A stretch of 64,000 nt of DNA from UBA11740 sp049273695 (GCA_049273695.1 JBASRE010000009.1:7577-71576); one strand, 5' to 3'. Numbered from the stretch's first letter, positions 1 through 8,900 are shown. Notes: generated by a model not told the origin, from the letters alone. Numbers and translations: made by a program.

Positions 1-2
1 CG

Positions 3-911
3 AAGGGTCACGGCAAGGGCCCAAAGTCGACACCGATCGTTAGCAACGGGATCGTTTACACCTTCGGCATTTCCGGTGTGCTCTCAGCCCATGACGCGAA
101 CACCGGCAAGCTAAAATGGCGGCGTGAATTCTCGAAAGATTATCCGAAGACTTCCCCGCTGTTCGGCACCTCGATGTCGCCGCTGGTCGATAGCGGCTTA
201 GTCATCGCGCACGTGGGCGGACACGACAAGGGCGCGCTGACCGCCTTCGACGCGCAGACCGGCGCCACGAAATGGTCGAACGCGATGGATGGGCCGGCTT
301 ACGCTTCGCCGATTATCGTCACCATGGCGGGCGCGCGACAGATTGTCACGTTCATGCAGAAGGATTTGGTGGGAGTTGATTTCGCCACCGGCAAGCTGCT
401 GTGGAAGCTGCCTTCCAAAACTCAATATGACGAGAACATAAACACGGTCGTGGCTTACAAAGACCTCCTCATCTTTTCACGCGAAGAGCAGGGACTGGCG
501 GCGATTCGTTTGACCAAACCCGGCGCCGAAATCGTTCCGCAGCAGGTCTGGGTTAATAAAGAAGCGGAACTCTATATGAACTCGCCGGTGTTACAGGGCA
601 ACACGGTGTTCGGCATGACCGCGCGGCAGAAGGGTCAGTTCTTTGCGGTTGACGCGGAAACGGGAAAGACGGTGTGGCAGAGTCCGGGACGCATGGGCGA
701 GAACGCCGCGATCCTAAACCTGAACGACAAGGTAATTCTTCTCCTCACTAACGAAGCGAAGCTGATTGTGCAAGCGGCTGACGGCAAGACTTATTCACCA
801 ATCGCCGAGTACACCGTGGCTGCGAGTCCGACCTGGGCCCATCCGTTGGTCATCGGGAATCGAATTCTGATCAAGGATGAAACGTCGTTAACGTCGTGGG
901 CGATTCCATGA
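3..911 (+). CDS. PQQ/BamB-like beta-propeller protein, 5' truncated
   Basis: The frame is open from base 3 to the stop at 909-911, so the N-terminus lies outside the window; the GTG at 78 is internal because 25 codons of the same repeat style precede it. About 300 residues carry blade repeats of the PQQ/BamB type, with the pattern D-x-x-T-G-x-x-x-W (FDAQTGATKWS, VDFATGKLLWK, VDAETGKTVWQ). Such proteins are exported seven- or eight-bladed propellers. Most are not quinoprotein enzymes, and no catalytic signature is visible here. It is the first of seven members of this family in the window. Its exact function is unknown. Confidence 0.85.
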   Translation, partial: KGHGKGPKSTPIVSNGIVYTFGISGVLSAHDANTGKLKWRREFSKDYPKTSPLFGTSMSPLVDSGLVIAHVGGHDKGALTAFDAQTGATKWSNAMDGPAYASPIIVTMAGARQIVTFMQKDLVGVDFATGKLLWKLPSKTQYDENINTVVAYKDLLIFSREEQGLAAIRLTKPGAEIVPQQVWVNKEAELYMNSPVLQGNTVFGMTARQKGQFFAVDAETGKTVWQSPGRMGENAAILNLNDKVILLLTNEAKLIVQAADGKTYSPIAEYTVAASPTWAHPLVIGNRILIKDETSLTSWAIP

Positions 912-912
912 T

Positions 913-3006
913 TTACTGGGGCGCGGTGGCTAACGCTTTAATCAACGATGTGAGCGCTTCGAGGTCTCTCAAATCCAACACCTCAACCGGCGAGTGACTG
1001 TAACGCCCCGGCCACGACAGGCCAACGTAAGTCACGCCGTAACGCACGAAATCCGATCCGTCGGCGCCGCCATTTGTGGCTCCGACCTGCAATGGAATTC
1101 TTCTCAGCCGAGCGATTTTCATTATTCGATCAAGCTCTGAGGGCGTCGCGACACTCGAACTATCGAGGCCGCGTATTACAGCGCCCTCCCCCAACGGAGC
1201 GTACGCAAAGCGCGTCGATTCCAGCGGTGAATCGGAAGAGACAAACGTGTCCACGCTGAAGACGCGTTTGAGCGTCGCGCCATAACGCTTCGCCATGGCG
1301 ATCGCGCCCTCCAATCCGGTTTCTTCGCGAACAGACCAGGCGAAGATTACCCTGTGGTTGAGCGTAGCTGGATTGATTGCTTTCGCAGCCAAAACTAGCG
1401 CCGTCGAACCAGCTCGGTCATCCAAGGCCCGGGCCGTAAAGCGAGTACCAGCGAGACGCGTCGCGCTCTTGTAAGCCGTTACGGACAGCCCAACCTTCAC
1501 CCCCAAACGCTTCAACTCGGCAGCGTCCTTCCCGAACCAGGCCGTGAGGTTCTCGGGTTGTTTTGCTGTAGCTGTGTCCCGCGGGACAAACACTCCTTTC
1601 AAAGTGCGGTGAGGGCCCTGCTCACCGGTTGAGCGATCAAAGTGCAGCAACGCCGGCTGCCCTTCCCACAAGGATTGGTACAAGCCTCCGCGGTTACGTA
1701 GTGACACCGTGCCATCTTCCGCGATGGCGGTAATCTCAAACCCTACTTCATCCAGGTGAGCGACAAACATGACCGCGTCTTTCTCCGGCCCGAATTCGAC
1801 GATCAGGTTTCCTTCCGTATCGGTGACCGCCCGCTGTCGCGCCCACGGGGGCAACGCGGACATGATCGCCGTGCGAATCTCGCTCTCGTGGCCCGACACG
1901 CCAGGAACATCGGCAAAAGTCTTCAAGAGACTTGCGGTTCCCGTGTGAAGATCCGTCACCGGAATCGCGGGCGATTTCTCCGGCAACGAGATCCATTGCG
2001 ATGTCGACCCGGGCCTGATGCCAGCGGCGCCTTCAATCTCGCGACGCGTCGCATCGGCATCAGCGATGTCCACGCTTTCTACCAGTGAGCCGGAATATTT
2101 GGTCCTGGGCCAAACGATCTGCACGCTTTTAATGCCCGCGATGTCGGGTACATATGGCGGCTTATCGATTTGTCGTTTAAGAACTCCTGCCGCCTCGTTG
2201 CCGCCGACATCTGCATTTCGTTCGACGACGGTAAGCTGATCAATCTTTCCCAGCTTCCTCAGCGCCGCTTCCAATCCATCATGGCCAAAACTACGCAAGG
2301 TCGATAAGAGGAAAATCGTTTCTCCCTGCGTGACCTCTCCGTTTGCGGCATGTGCCACGGCCGCGCAGCCGACGCGCAAAGCCGCCCCAGGTCCGGCGAC
2401 GTAATCGCCGTAATTCCATGTCGGCATGTCCCGAACGAGGGGATCAAGCATTTGTATTCCCAATCGCCGCGCATCGGCTTTTGAGGACGCGCCTACATCC
2501 ACCCAAAGATCATCAAGCGTAGCGACCGGAGCATTAGCTGGGCGCCCTCGTTGCAAATGCGTGCTCCTGACGATCACGACACCGGGCACGGATCCGCCGC
2601 GGGTTAACACCTTGACGCGCTGGCCTTCATGAAACTGCGTCCACAAAGGATGAAGTCGCAGACTGCCTACTTCGCGGAGGCGGAGATAGCCGGTCTCTGT
2701 TATTTCAGTGACTGAGAAACCAGGGCGATCCAACGCGCAAGCTGTTACCCGGCGCGGACTGCCCGATCCTTTTCGCCTGATCAGATTTCCCGAAGCGTCT
2801 CGCTGCCAGCCGGGCATGGCCTTCAATAGAATGTCGGTAGCGAGATGTTCCCAACCCGGCGGAGCGTCCAGCGTGATCCAAGTGGTAAGCGCTTTTGTTT
2901 GACGGGCCGCGGTATTGGACTGGGCTGAAGTGGAAACCGCTAAACTTGAAAATATGAAAAGAAGAACGACTGGAAGGTGATTAGTAAACGGCGATGAAAG
3001 TTTCAT
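913..3006 (-). CDS. Exported M42-family aminopeptidase with a degenerate M42 copy in front
   Basis: The start is the ATG at 3006, giving 697 residues; a longer frame to 3126 only adds non-homologous residues before the signal peptide (MKLSSPFTNHLPVVLLFIFS). The second half is a metallopeptidase M42 domain with metal-ligand motifs in order: AHLDEVGF (His), ALDDRAG (Asp), VREETG (Glu-Glu), VDTF (Asp) and YSHSPVE (His). M42 enzymes are di-metal aminopeptidases. The first half aligns by eye with the same fold, but the corresponding places read ALDRPGF, PGAALRV and LRSFGH, so its metal ligands are gone. The gene lies 10 bases after the small membrane-protein gene and is probably cotranscribed with it. 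It would act outside the inner membrane. Confidence 0.85.
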   Translation of the reverse strand: MKLSSPFTNHLPVVLLFIFSSLAVSTSAQSNTAARQTKALTTWITLDAPPGWEHLATDILLKAMPGWQRDASGNLIRRKGSGSPRRVTACALDRPGFSVTEITETGYLRLREVGSLRLHPLWTQFHEGQRVKVLTRGGSVPGVVIVRSTHLQRGRPANAPVATLDDLWVDVGASSKADARRLGIQMLDPLVRDMPTWNYGDYVAGPGAALRVGCAAVAHAANGEVTQGETIFLLSTLRSFGHDGLEAALRKLGKIDQLTVVERNADVGGNEAAGVLKRQIDKPPYVPDIAGIKSVQIVWPRTKYSGSLVESVDIADADATRREIEGAAGIRPGSTSQWISLPEKSPAIPVTDLHTGTASLLKTFADVPGVSGHESEIRTAIMSALPPWARQRAVTDTEGNLIVEFGPEKDAVMFVAHLDEVGFEITAIAEDGTVSLRNRGGLYQSLWEGQPALLHFDRSTGEQGPHRTLKGVFVPRDTATAKQPENLTAWFGKDAAELKRLGVKVGLSVTAYKSATRLAGTRFTARALDDRAGSTALVLAAKAINPATLNHRVIFAWSVREETGLEGAIAMAKRYGATLKRVFSVDTFVSSDSPLESTRFAYAPLGEGAVIRGLDSSSVATPSELDRIMKIARLRRIPLQVGATNGGADGSDFVRYGVTYVGLSWPGRYSHSPVEVLDLRDLEALTSLIKALATAPQ

Positions 3007-3016
3007 AGTCACTTTT

Positions 3017-3427
3017 CTAGTCTTGAGTCCGCTTCCCGCCCAACAAAAGGATCGCCGCGCCCATAGATCCACAGCCGAGTGAATCCGCAACGGTCCACCA
3101 CCAGGGCATTCCGGTTGTGTAGTCAATCCAAAAGAAAATCGGACCGGCCAACAAATAGGCTACGCCGTTGAGAATCACGAGCGCGCGAAAGCGAACTACA
3201 TCAGAAGCGATTACCCACAACGACACGCCGTGCATGCCGTAAGTGTAGGAAGCCTGACGGATCATGAAAATAAGCAATGGGCTGACGGCCATCTCGCCCA
3301 TCCCCAACCAGGCGTGCGACGCCTCCATCCATGAGCGCGGCATTATGACGGCGAAGAAGGCGAGGATCTCAAACGTACCGGCGAGTCGTAAAAGCCAGGC
3401 TAATAGACTTCGCGAAATCATGGACAT
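3017..3427 (-). CDS. Small integral membrane protein, unknown function
   Basis: 136 residues with about four hydrophobic segments (LLAWLLRLAGTFEILAFFAV, MAVSPLLIFMIRQASY, LVILNGVAYLLAGPIFFW, SLGCGSMGAAILLLGG). I do not recognise a named family. The position just before the M42 peptidase gene, with a 10-base gap on the same strand, suggests one transcript. The composition is coherent membrane-protein composition rather than that of a shadow frame, and no competing gene lies on the other strand. Confidence 0.65.
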   Translation of the reverse strand: MSMISRSLLAWLLRLAGTFEILAFFAVIMPRSWMEASHAWLGMGEMAVSPLLIFMIRQASYTYGMHGVSLWVIASDVVRFRALVILNGVAYLLAGPIFFWIDYTTGMPWWWTVADSLGCGSMGAAILLLGGKRTQD

Positions 3428-3444
3428 GAGATATTTGTTTTGCG

Positions 3445-3658
3445 AACCAGTCCCGTAGGGACGAGATGTTTATAGAACCGCGATGATGAAATGAAATCTC
3501 AGCTCCGTAGGAGCGAAATGCGATCGGTTGATCTGGAATACATTTCGCTCCTACGGAGCTTATCTGCATTAGGTCTGAATTCTATAAACATCGCGCTCCT
3601 AACGGAGCTAACGATGGGCCGCGGCGCCAGAGCCATAAATCTCTCGCTCACGGAGCTT
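3445..3658. repeat. Nested palindromic repeat cluster (GCTCCGTAGGAGC / ATGTTTATAGA family)
   Basis: Several units in both orientations. A perfect 20-base inverted repeat has arms at 3501-3520 and 3541-3560, separated by 20 bases. It is flanked by GTCCCGTAGGGACGAGATG plus TTTATAGAA near 3447-3478 and by the inverted counterpart TTCTATAAACATCGCGCTCC at about 3580-3600. A last GCTC-ACGGAGC unit runs into the TAA stop of the halogenase-like gene. The same family recurs at 19146-19220 and, diverged, at 59505-59725. This looks like a REP-type dispersed palindrome; it could also act as a bidirectional transcription terminator between the two minus-strand units. Confidence 0.85.
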
Positions 3659-5026
3659 TTACGAGCCCAAGGCGCCACGCCACTTCTCAGGATGAGCTGC
3701 GGCCTCGCTGTCTTCGAAATAACGATATTGCGCCGAGAGCGTTTCTTCCGGATCGGTCTTGACGGGCGCGCCGTCCAGCTGCTCGTACAGCGGCGGAGGA
3801 ATCTCAGCAAACTCGGACATCGGGCCATAGACCTCATCAACCCCATCCTTGAAAACATCGCCGATTAAAAGGTTGATAATGCTCACCCGGTGTTCAGGGT
3901 ATTTCCGCAGGAACTGGGCGAAGCTGAAACCCTCGTTGTAGAACGCGTAAACCAGCTTGCGCATCGATTCGATGCCTCGATCCAGCTTTGACTGAAACTG
4001 TCCCAGACGTTCGGCTGAGAAGTCATCGTGACGGAATGCGTCATGAATCGCGTCGGCGGCCAGCTCGGCCATCTTAAGCGCCAGCAGAACGCCGGAAGAA
4101 TAGATGGGATCGAGAAACCCGTACGCGTCGCCGATAATGATGAATCCATCGCCCGCGTTCTTTTTCGAGCGATATGAGTAATCAAGGATTGAATAAATTT
4201 TATCGACGCGCTCTCCCTGGGCCACGCGCCGGCGGCAGCTTTCGGTCTTCTGAACTTCCTCTTCAAAAATCTTCGCCAGGTCCTGACCGCGCCCCTTCAG
4301 CAAATATTCAGCGTTGGCGACGATGCCGACGCTGGTAATGTCGTCTTCGAGCGGAATGTACCAGAACCAGCCTTCGCTTCCTTTCGGAGTGCGCAAGACG
4401 AGCGTGGCGCCGCCGTTAAGGTCCTTTTCCCGATGGGCGCCTTTGTAGTAGGAGTAAAGGACGGCCTTCTTGAGCTTCGGATCGCGCACGCGCCAACGAA
4501 ATTTGTTCGACAGCATCGCGCTCTGGCCGGTCGCATCGACTATGACTTTGGCGAAGAACCTGTGGCGCAGCCCGTCAGCCATTTCCACTTCAACGCCGGT
4601 GGCCTTGTCGAGCTCAAAGAGCACCTGTTTGACGGCGACTCCTTGATGAACGTCCGCGCCCTGCTCAGCCGCGTGTTCGATCAGCATCTTGTCAAAGACT
4701 GCGCGCGTGACTTGCCAGGTGACCGCGCTCTCATTGTGCACGGCTTCGAAGAAATAAAAGGGATGTGATTCTCTCCCGGCCTGGTTGGCAAACTGCACAC
4801 TGTATTTTTGCGTGAACGCACTCGACTTAAGCTTTTCCAAAAAGCCCATGCGCTGAAAGGTCCAGTAGGTGTCAGTCATCAAAGACTCGCCGATGTGATG
4901 ACGGGGAAACTTTTCCTTTTCAAAGAGCACCACCTTGCAGCCTTCCCGCGCAAGAATGCTGGCCACCGTGCTACCGGCGGGACCGCCGCCGATTACAATG
5001 ACGTCATAGTTATGATTAGCTGTCAT
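3659..5026 (-). CDS. FAD-dependent oxidoreductase of the flavin-dependent halogenase family
   Basis: 455 residues. The N-terminal Rossmann motif G13-G-G-P-A-G18 binds FAD, followed by FPRHHIGESL at 40-49, typical of halogenase and geranylgeranyl-reductase-like flavoproteins. The sequence W220-F-W-Y-I-P225 matches the W-x-W-x-I-P signature of flavin-dependent halogenases, and Lys74 sits where halogenases carry the lysine that relays hypohalous acid. GDAYGFLDPIYSSGV is the second FAD motif. Substrate and true halogenation are unproven; a plain monooxygenase is the alternative. It starts 6 bases after the stop of the radical SAM gene, so the two form an operon. Its stop codon abuts the palindromic repeat at 3445-3658. 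Confidence 0.8.
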   Translation of the reverse strand: MTANHNYDVIVIGGGPAGSTVASILAREGCKVVLFEKEKFPRHHIGESLMTDTYWTFQRMGFLEKLKSSAFTQKYSVQFANQAGRESHPFYFFEAVHNESAVTWQVTRAVFDKMLIEHAAEQGADVHQGVAVKQVLFELDKATGVEVEMADGLRHRFFAKVIVDATGQSAMLSNKFRWRVRDPKLKKAVLYSYYKGAHREKDLNGGATLVLRTPKGSEGWFWYIPLEDDITSVGIVANAEYLLKGRGQDLAKIFEEEVQKTESCRRRVAQGERVDKIYSILDYSYRSKKNAGDGFIIIGDAYGFLDPIYSSGVLLALKMAELAADAIHDAFRHDDFSAERLGQFQSKLDRGIESMRKLVYAFYNEGFSFAQFLRKYPEHRVSIINLLIGDVFKDGVDEVYGPMSEFAEIPPPLYEQLDGAPVKTDPEETLSAQYRYFEDSEAAAHPEKWRGALGS

Positions 5027-5032
5027 CTGGTT

Positions 5033-6346
5033 CTAAGCGTATCGAACAGTCTTTAATTCAGGTTCAAAAAACTCCCAAAGAATTTCATCCACTTCCAGCA
5101 ATCCGCGGCGCGTCAGTTTGATCGTTCCGTTCTGTCGATCGAGCAACTCGGCGATATTTAGCCGCTCATAAACACGCTGAAATTCGCGCCACACGTCCAC
5201 CCCGAACTTATTCAGAAAATATCCGGTGTCCAACGACCCGGTTTTCAGTTGCAGGATCATTTCGCGAATCAAACGCTGTTTCGCTGTCAGAGCCACCGCC
5301 CGCAACAGCGGCAAATTATCAGTCTTGAGGATGCGAACATATTCCTCGAAGTTGTGCACGTTCTGAAAATTCACCCCGCCGAAATGCGAGAACGAGGCGA
5401 CGCCGAGTCCGATCATGTCACCGCCGTGCCACAGCGCGTCGGTGTAGATGAAGCGGCAAGGCTTATCGGTTTTAGTTAATACGGTGGCGCTGGCGATCTC
5501 GTAACCGTTCTCCTGAAACTGCTCGAACGCGTAGTTCAACCAGCGGCGTTTCGTCTCCCAGCCGGCTATTGGCGACTCGATTCCCTGTTTGAGCATCTCC
5601 TGCGAAATGACAGTGTTGTAAGGCAGCTCCATCTGGTAAATCGTCACTGAGTCGGCCTCGAGTTCTATTGCTCGCCGGACTGTATCGCGCCATTTCTCTT
5701 CCGTCTCGCCCATCATCCCCGCGATCAGATCGATGTTGATTTGCGGAAAACCAACTTCGCGCGCCCAACCGTAAGCACGATAAATCTCAGGCGAGAGATG
5801 CGCGCGGCCGTTCGCTTCCAGAATTTCGTCGTCGAAATGTTCGATCCCGAGACTGAGTCGCGTGACGCCAATGTCTTTCAGCGTCTGAAGCTTCGACTTC
5901 TGCAACGTGCCGGGTTCGCATTCGAAAGTAACTTCTTCGGCATTTTCCCAACTGACGTGGCGATTGAGTCCGTCGACCAGGTAGTGAAGTTGCTTTTCGC
6001 TGACGTAAGAGGGCGTGCCGCCGCCGAAGTAAGCAAATCTCAGTTGCCGCCCCTGGAACGCGCGCGTCCGGCTATACAGTTCGTTTTCCTTTATCAGCGC
6101 ATCCAGGTAGATCTCGATATCGGATGCGTTCTTGTCCGTGTAGACTTTGAAATAGCAAAACTTGCAGCGCTTGCGACAGAAAGGAATGTGGATGTAGAGG
6201 CCGAGCGGATCATCCACCCGCGGAGGCTGGTCCAGTGCCGTCAGCGCCTCGCCGACAAGTTCAGGTTTCCACTGCGAGAACGGCGGATAATTCGAAACGA
6301 AGTAGTTTCCGACTTCCGTTCCCGTTTGTGGGTTATCTGTCGCCAT
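5033..6346 (-). CDS. HemN/HemW-like radical SAM protein
   Basis: 437 residues from the ATG at 6346; an in-frame ATG at 6394 would add 16 charged residues. YIHIPFCRKRCKFCYF carries the C57-x3-C61-x2-C64 cluster that binds the radical SAM 4Fe-4S centre, with FGGGTPS as the next SAM-contact motif. The C-terminal part resembles the HemN_C helical domain. The family includes coproporphyrinogen dehydrogenase (HemN), the heme chaperone HemW and heme-opening enzymes of the HutW/ChuW type; motifs alone do not separate these. Coupling with a halogenase-like flavoprotein is not a heme-pathway arrangement and suggests a specialised oxidative or tailoring pathway. Confidence 0.8.
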   Translation of the reverse strand: MATDNPQTGTEVGNYFVSNYPPFSQWKPELVGEALTALDQPPRVDDPLGLYIHIPFCRKRCKFCYFKVYTDKNASDIEIYLDALIKENELYSRTRAFQGRQLRFAYFGGGTPSYVSEKQLHYLVDGLNRHVSWENAEEVTFECEPGTLQKSKLQTLKDIGVTRLSLGIEHFDDEILEANGRAHLSPEIYRAYGWAREVGFPQINIDLIAGMMGETEEKWRDTVRRAIELEADSVTIYQMELPYNTVISQEMLKQGIESPIAGWETKRRWLNYAFEQFQENGYEIASATVLTKTDKPCRFIYTDALWHGGDMIGLGVASFSHFGGVNFQNVHNFEEYVRILKTDNLPLLRAVALTAKQRLIREMILQLKTGSLDTGYFLNKFGVDVWREFQRVYERLNIAELLDRQNGTIKLTRRGLLEVDEILWEFFEPELKTVRYA

Positions 6347-6610
6347 TAGCTCTTTCTTGCGTCCGCGCTCTTTTTCCCCGTACTTATCACCCATTACCTA
6401 TCATTCATCACTGGTTTGGGGATTTTCTCCGAGGGGTTGATCAATAGATAAGACGGCGCGGAGGACTCTTGAGTTTCACCAACAAATCAACATTTGACAA
6501 AAATTAACATTTGCATTGGTGGTAAGCAATTGAGCGCCATAGAATTGCTCCCTTGAGGAGGTGGTTCCTTGGGGGCGGATGTTGTCGGATTTCGGTATCA
6601 TATCCAACCG

Positions 6611-6890
6611 CGGAGCGGTAACAGAAGGTAGCCAGGGGTAAGCGACCGCAGCGCGGGGTCCCCAGCGGAGCATCTCCGCTGGGTGCTAGTAGCGCTACCT
6701 CTGGCTCAAGGTGAAGAGATTTCCGCGCCCTGTGGGGGCGCAATGAATGTTCGCAACACGCGACTCTGTTCGCCGGCTAAAGCCGGTGCCGAATTCAGAG
6801 GGGTCGTGATCCCAGGGTTACGCTCGCTTCGCTCGCTCACCCTGGGCTAACATCTGTCGCCGGCTACGCCGGCTCTTTGACGCAGACATC
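6611..6890. repeat. Dispersed 280-bp repeat, copy 1
   Basis: A long intergenic element shared with 55331-55614. The best-conserved part is about 70 bases, around GGTAGCCAGGGGTAAGCGAC and the internal hairpin CCCAGCGGAGC / GCTCCGCTGGG, followed by TGCTAGTAGCG. Both copies then have GCGCCCTGT-x-GGGGCGCAAT, GTTACGCTCGCT-CGCTCGCTCACCC and end with TTGACGCA. Several nested palindromes are present and no coding frame. It fills most of the 600-base gap between the radical SAM gene and hicA. Origin unknown; it may be a non-autonomous mobile element. Confidence 0.85.
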
Positions 6891-6995
6891 TTTGCTGACG
6901 CAATGCTGACTTTCTGCTATTAACACGGCGTCGCCTTTAACTCATCGGGTCTGGAAGATATTGACCGCCGCTGCCAATAGAATTATCGTGGCTCG

Positions 6996-7184
6996 CTGAA
7001 GGTTCGCGACCTTGTAAGACTACTCGAACGGGATGGTTGGTATTGGGTGCGAACCAAGGGTAGCCATCACCAATACAAACATTCAACGAAGCCTGGAATC
7101 ATCACGGTTCCCGGCAATCCAGGCAAGGACATGGCCGTCGGAACGTTGAACAATATTCTGAAGCAAGCGGGTCTAAAAGCATGA
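6996..7184 (+). CDS. hicA: HicA-type mRNA interferase toxin, no standard start codon
   Basis: Reading codons from 6996 gives 62 residues ending in the TGA at 7182-7184. The sequence is HicA-like throughout: LKVRDLVRLLERDGW, then VRTKGSHHQYKH with the catalytic His24 in the G-S-H motif, then GIITVPGN and the C-terminal GTLNNILKQAGL. HicA is a small double-stranded-RNA-binding-fold ribonuclease that cleaves mRNA. No ATG, GTG or TTG lies in frame between the upstream TAG at 6978 and the K-V-R-D motif; the family's usual start position is occupied by CTG. Either CTG initiates or the start has decayed. No clear Shine-Dalgarno sequence is seen. The stop overlaps the hicB start (ATGA). Confidence 0.75.
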   Translation: MKVRDLVRLLERDGWYWVRTKGSHHQYKHSTKPGIITVPGNPGKDMAVGTLNNILKQAGLKA

Positions 7185-7372
7185 AGAAGTATCTAATCAT
7201 CGTCGAAAAAACGGACACAGGTTACTCGGCCTTTTCGCCTGACATTCCTGGGTGCGGTTCGGTTGGCGACACCAAAGAAGAAGTCGAACGCAATATTCAG
7301 GAAGCCCTCGAGTTCCATCTTGAAGGCTTGCGCGAGGAAGGCTACGCAATCCCAGAACCCTCCTCATATTAG
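7181..7372 (+). CDS. hicB: HicB-type antitoxin, short form
   Basis: 63 residues, starting at the ATG that overlaps the hicA stop. It is the partial RNase-H-fold HicB domain: MKKYLIIVEKTDTGYSAFSP, DIPGCGSVGDT and EEVERNIQEALEFHLEGL. This domain binds and inhibits HicA. No C-terminal ribbon-helix-helix or helix-turn-helix DNA-binding domain follows, so operon autoregulation by this protein would need another mechanism or partner. The hicA-hicB order with a 4-base overlap is the classical arrangement. Confidence 0.85.
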   Translation: MKKYLIIVEKTDTGYSAFSPDIPGCGSVGDTKEEVERNIQEALEFHLEGLREEGYAIPEPSSY

Positions 7373-7404
7373 TGTTACGTTGATATCGCTGCCTAGGCCC
7401 CGAC

Positions 7405-8892
7405 TTGTCAGAACCAACTTCAGTCAACACGCGCGATTATCTCACTTATCTGGCGATGCTTTTGGTCTTTGGCGCCGGAATATGGCTGATCCTGAGTTTC
7501 GGTTCGCGTCAACACCCGCGGCCTGCGGTGTCTCCTTCATCAATCGAACACGTTTCGACTACTGGCTCACCAACTCCAGCGTCGACGCCAGACTCGTCAG
7601 CGCAAACCGAATCGTCAACTCCAGCGGGCGTCGTCCGCAGCTACGTCGAAAGAGTTTTTCGGCAGAACCTCCGCAGCTCTCTGAGCGTCCTGCTGTTGCA
7701 ACTGGTGGTCATCATCGTCTGCGCGCGATTTTTTGGTTCACTGTTTCCACGCGTCGGTCAGCCGCGGGTGATGGGCGAAATTATCGCCGGTATCGTCCTC
7801 GGGCCTTCCCTTCTCGGGCTCATCTCGCCGCGAGCGATGAATTTTCTTTTTCCCACAAACTCATTGGAGCCGCTGAGGCTGCTGAGCCAAATCGGTGTCG
7901 CGCTTTTCATGTTCGTGGTTGGCATGGAGTTGGACGTCGCGCACCTGCGCAAGAAAGCGCACACCGCGATCATGGTCAGTCACGCGAGCATCATCGTTCC
8001 CTTCCTCCTGGGGACAGCGCTTTCGCTGCTGGTCTATGGGTCGCTGGCGCCGAGTCAGATTTCCTTCACCGCGTTCTCGTTGTTCCTGGGCATCGCGATG
8101 AGCATCACCGCGTTCCCCGTGTTGGCGCGCATTCTTGAAGACCGAAAGCTTTCGCAAACGCCACTGGGCGCGATTGCGCTCACGTGCGCGGCGGTTGATG
8201 ACGTCAGTGCCTGGTGTGCGCTGGCTTTGGTGATCGCGATTGCCCAGTCAACCGGCGTGGCCGCATCGTTACTGACAGTCGCGCTAACCGCTGTGTTTGT
8301 CTGCGTGATGGTGCTGGTAATCAAGCCGATACTTGCACGGCTCTTGTCAGCAAGAGCAAATACGGCGCAACAACATTCCGCCCTCGTCGCCGGCGTTCTC
8401 GCCTTTGTACTTGTCTGCGCGCTGGTGACTGAAGCGATCGGTATTCATGCTCTGTTTGGAGCATTCCTGGCGGGCGTCATAATGCCTTCGACGACCGGAA
8501 TCCGCGAGTTGCTCCAGACAAAACTCGGGAGCTTTAGCACCGCGGCGCTCTTGCCGTTGTTCTTTGCCTTCACGGGTCTGCGACTACAAATCGGCCTGAT
8601 GAATGATTGGCAGAGCTGGGCGATGTGCGGGTTGATAATCGTCGTTGCCATCACGGGAAAGCTCGGCGCGAGCATGTTGATGGCGCGATGGACGGGATTG
8701 AGCTGGCGTGACGCGTTTGCGTTGGGCGCGTTAATGAACACGCGCGGTTTGGTGGAGCTGGTCGTCTTGAATATAGGTTATGACCTGGGAATCCTGTCGG
8801 CGCGCGCCTTCGCCATGCTGGTGCTGATGGCGCTGGTTACCACGTTTATGACCGGGCCGTTGTTGTCGCTGGCGAGGGCAAAGGCAGATTGA
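7405..8892 (+). CDS. Cation:proton antiporter, CPA2 / Kef-type
   Basis: 495 residues from a TTG at 7405; the next in-frame ATG is at 7456 and neither has a good ribosome-binding site, so the exact start is uncertain. After an N-terminal membrane segment and a Ser/Thr/Pro-rich linker (about residues 30-75) come about twelve membrane helices. Family motifs are GIVLGPSLLGL, ALFMFVVGMELD, MSITAFPVLARIL and the double Asp of AVDDVSAWCAL expected to carry cation/proton exchange, then GAFLAGVIMP. It lacks the C-terminal RCK/TrkA-N domain of KefB/KefC, so it is a short Na+ or K+/H+ exchanger of the inner membrane. Confidence 0.88.
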   Translation: MSEPTSVNTRDYLTYLAMLLVFGAGIWLILSFGSRQHPRPAVSPSSIEHVSTTGSPTPASTPDSSAQTESSTPAGVVRSYVERVFRQNLRSSLSVLLLQLVVIIVCARFFGSLFPRVGQPRVMGEIIAGIVLGPSLLGLISPRAMNFLFPTNSLEPLRLLSQIGVALFMFVVGMELDVAHLRKKAHTAIMVSHASIIVPFLLGTALSLLVYGSLAPSQISFTAFSLFLGIAMSITAFPVLARILEDRKLSQTPLGAIALTCAAVDDVSAWCALALVIAIAQSTGVAASLLTVALTAVFVCVMVLVIKPILARLLSARANTAQQHSALVAGVLAFVLVCALVTEAIGIHALFGAFLAGVIMPSTTGIRELLQTKLGSFSTAALLPLFFAFTGLRLQIGLMNDWQSWAMCGLIIVVAITGKLGASMLMARWTGLSWRDAFALGALMNTRGLVELVVLNIGYDLGILSARAFAMLVLMALVTTFMTGPLLSLARAKAD

Positions 8893-8900
8893 TGCATCGA

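Noticed and set aside
5741..6349. 202-codon plus-strand frame opposite the radical SAM gene
   Set aside because: The minus frame contains the Cys cluster and GGGTP motif; the plus frame has no features.
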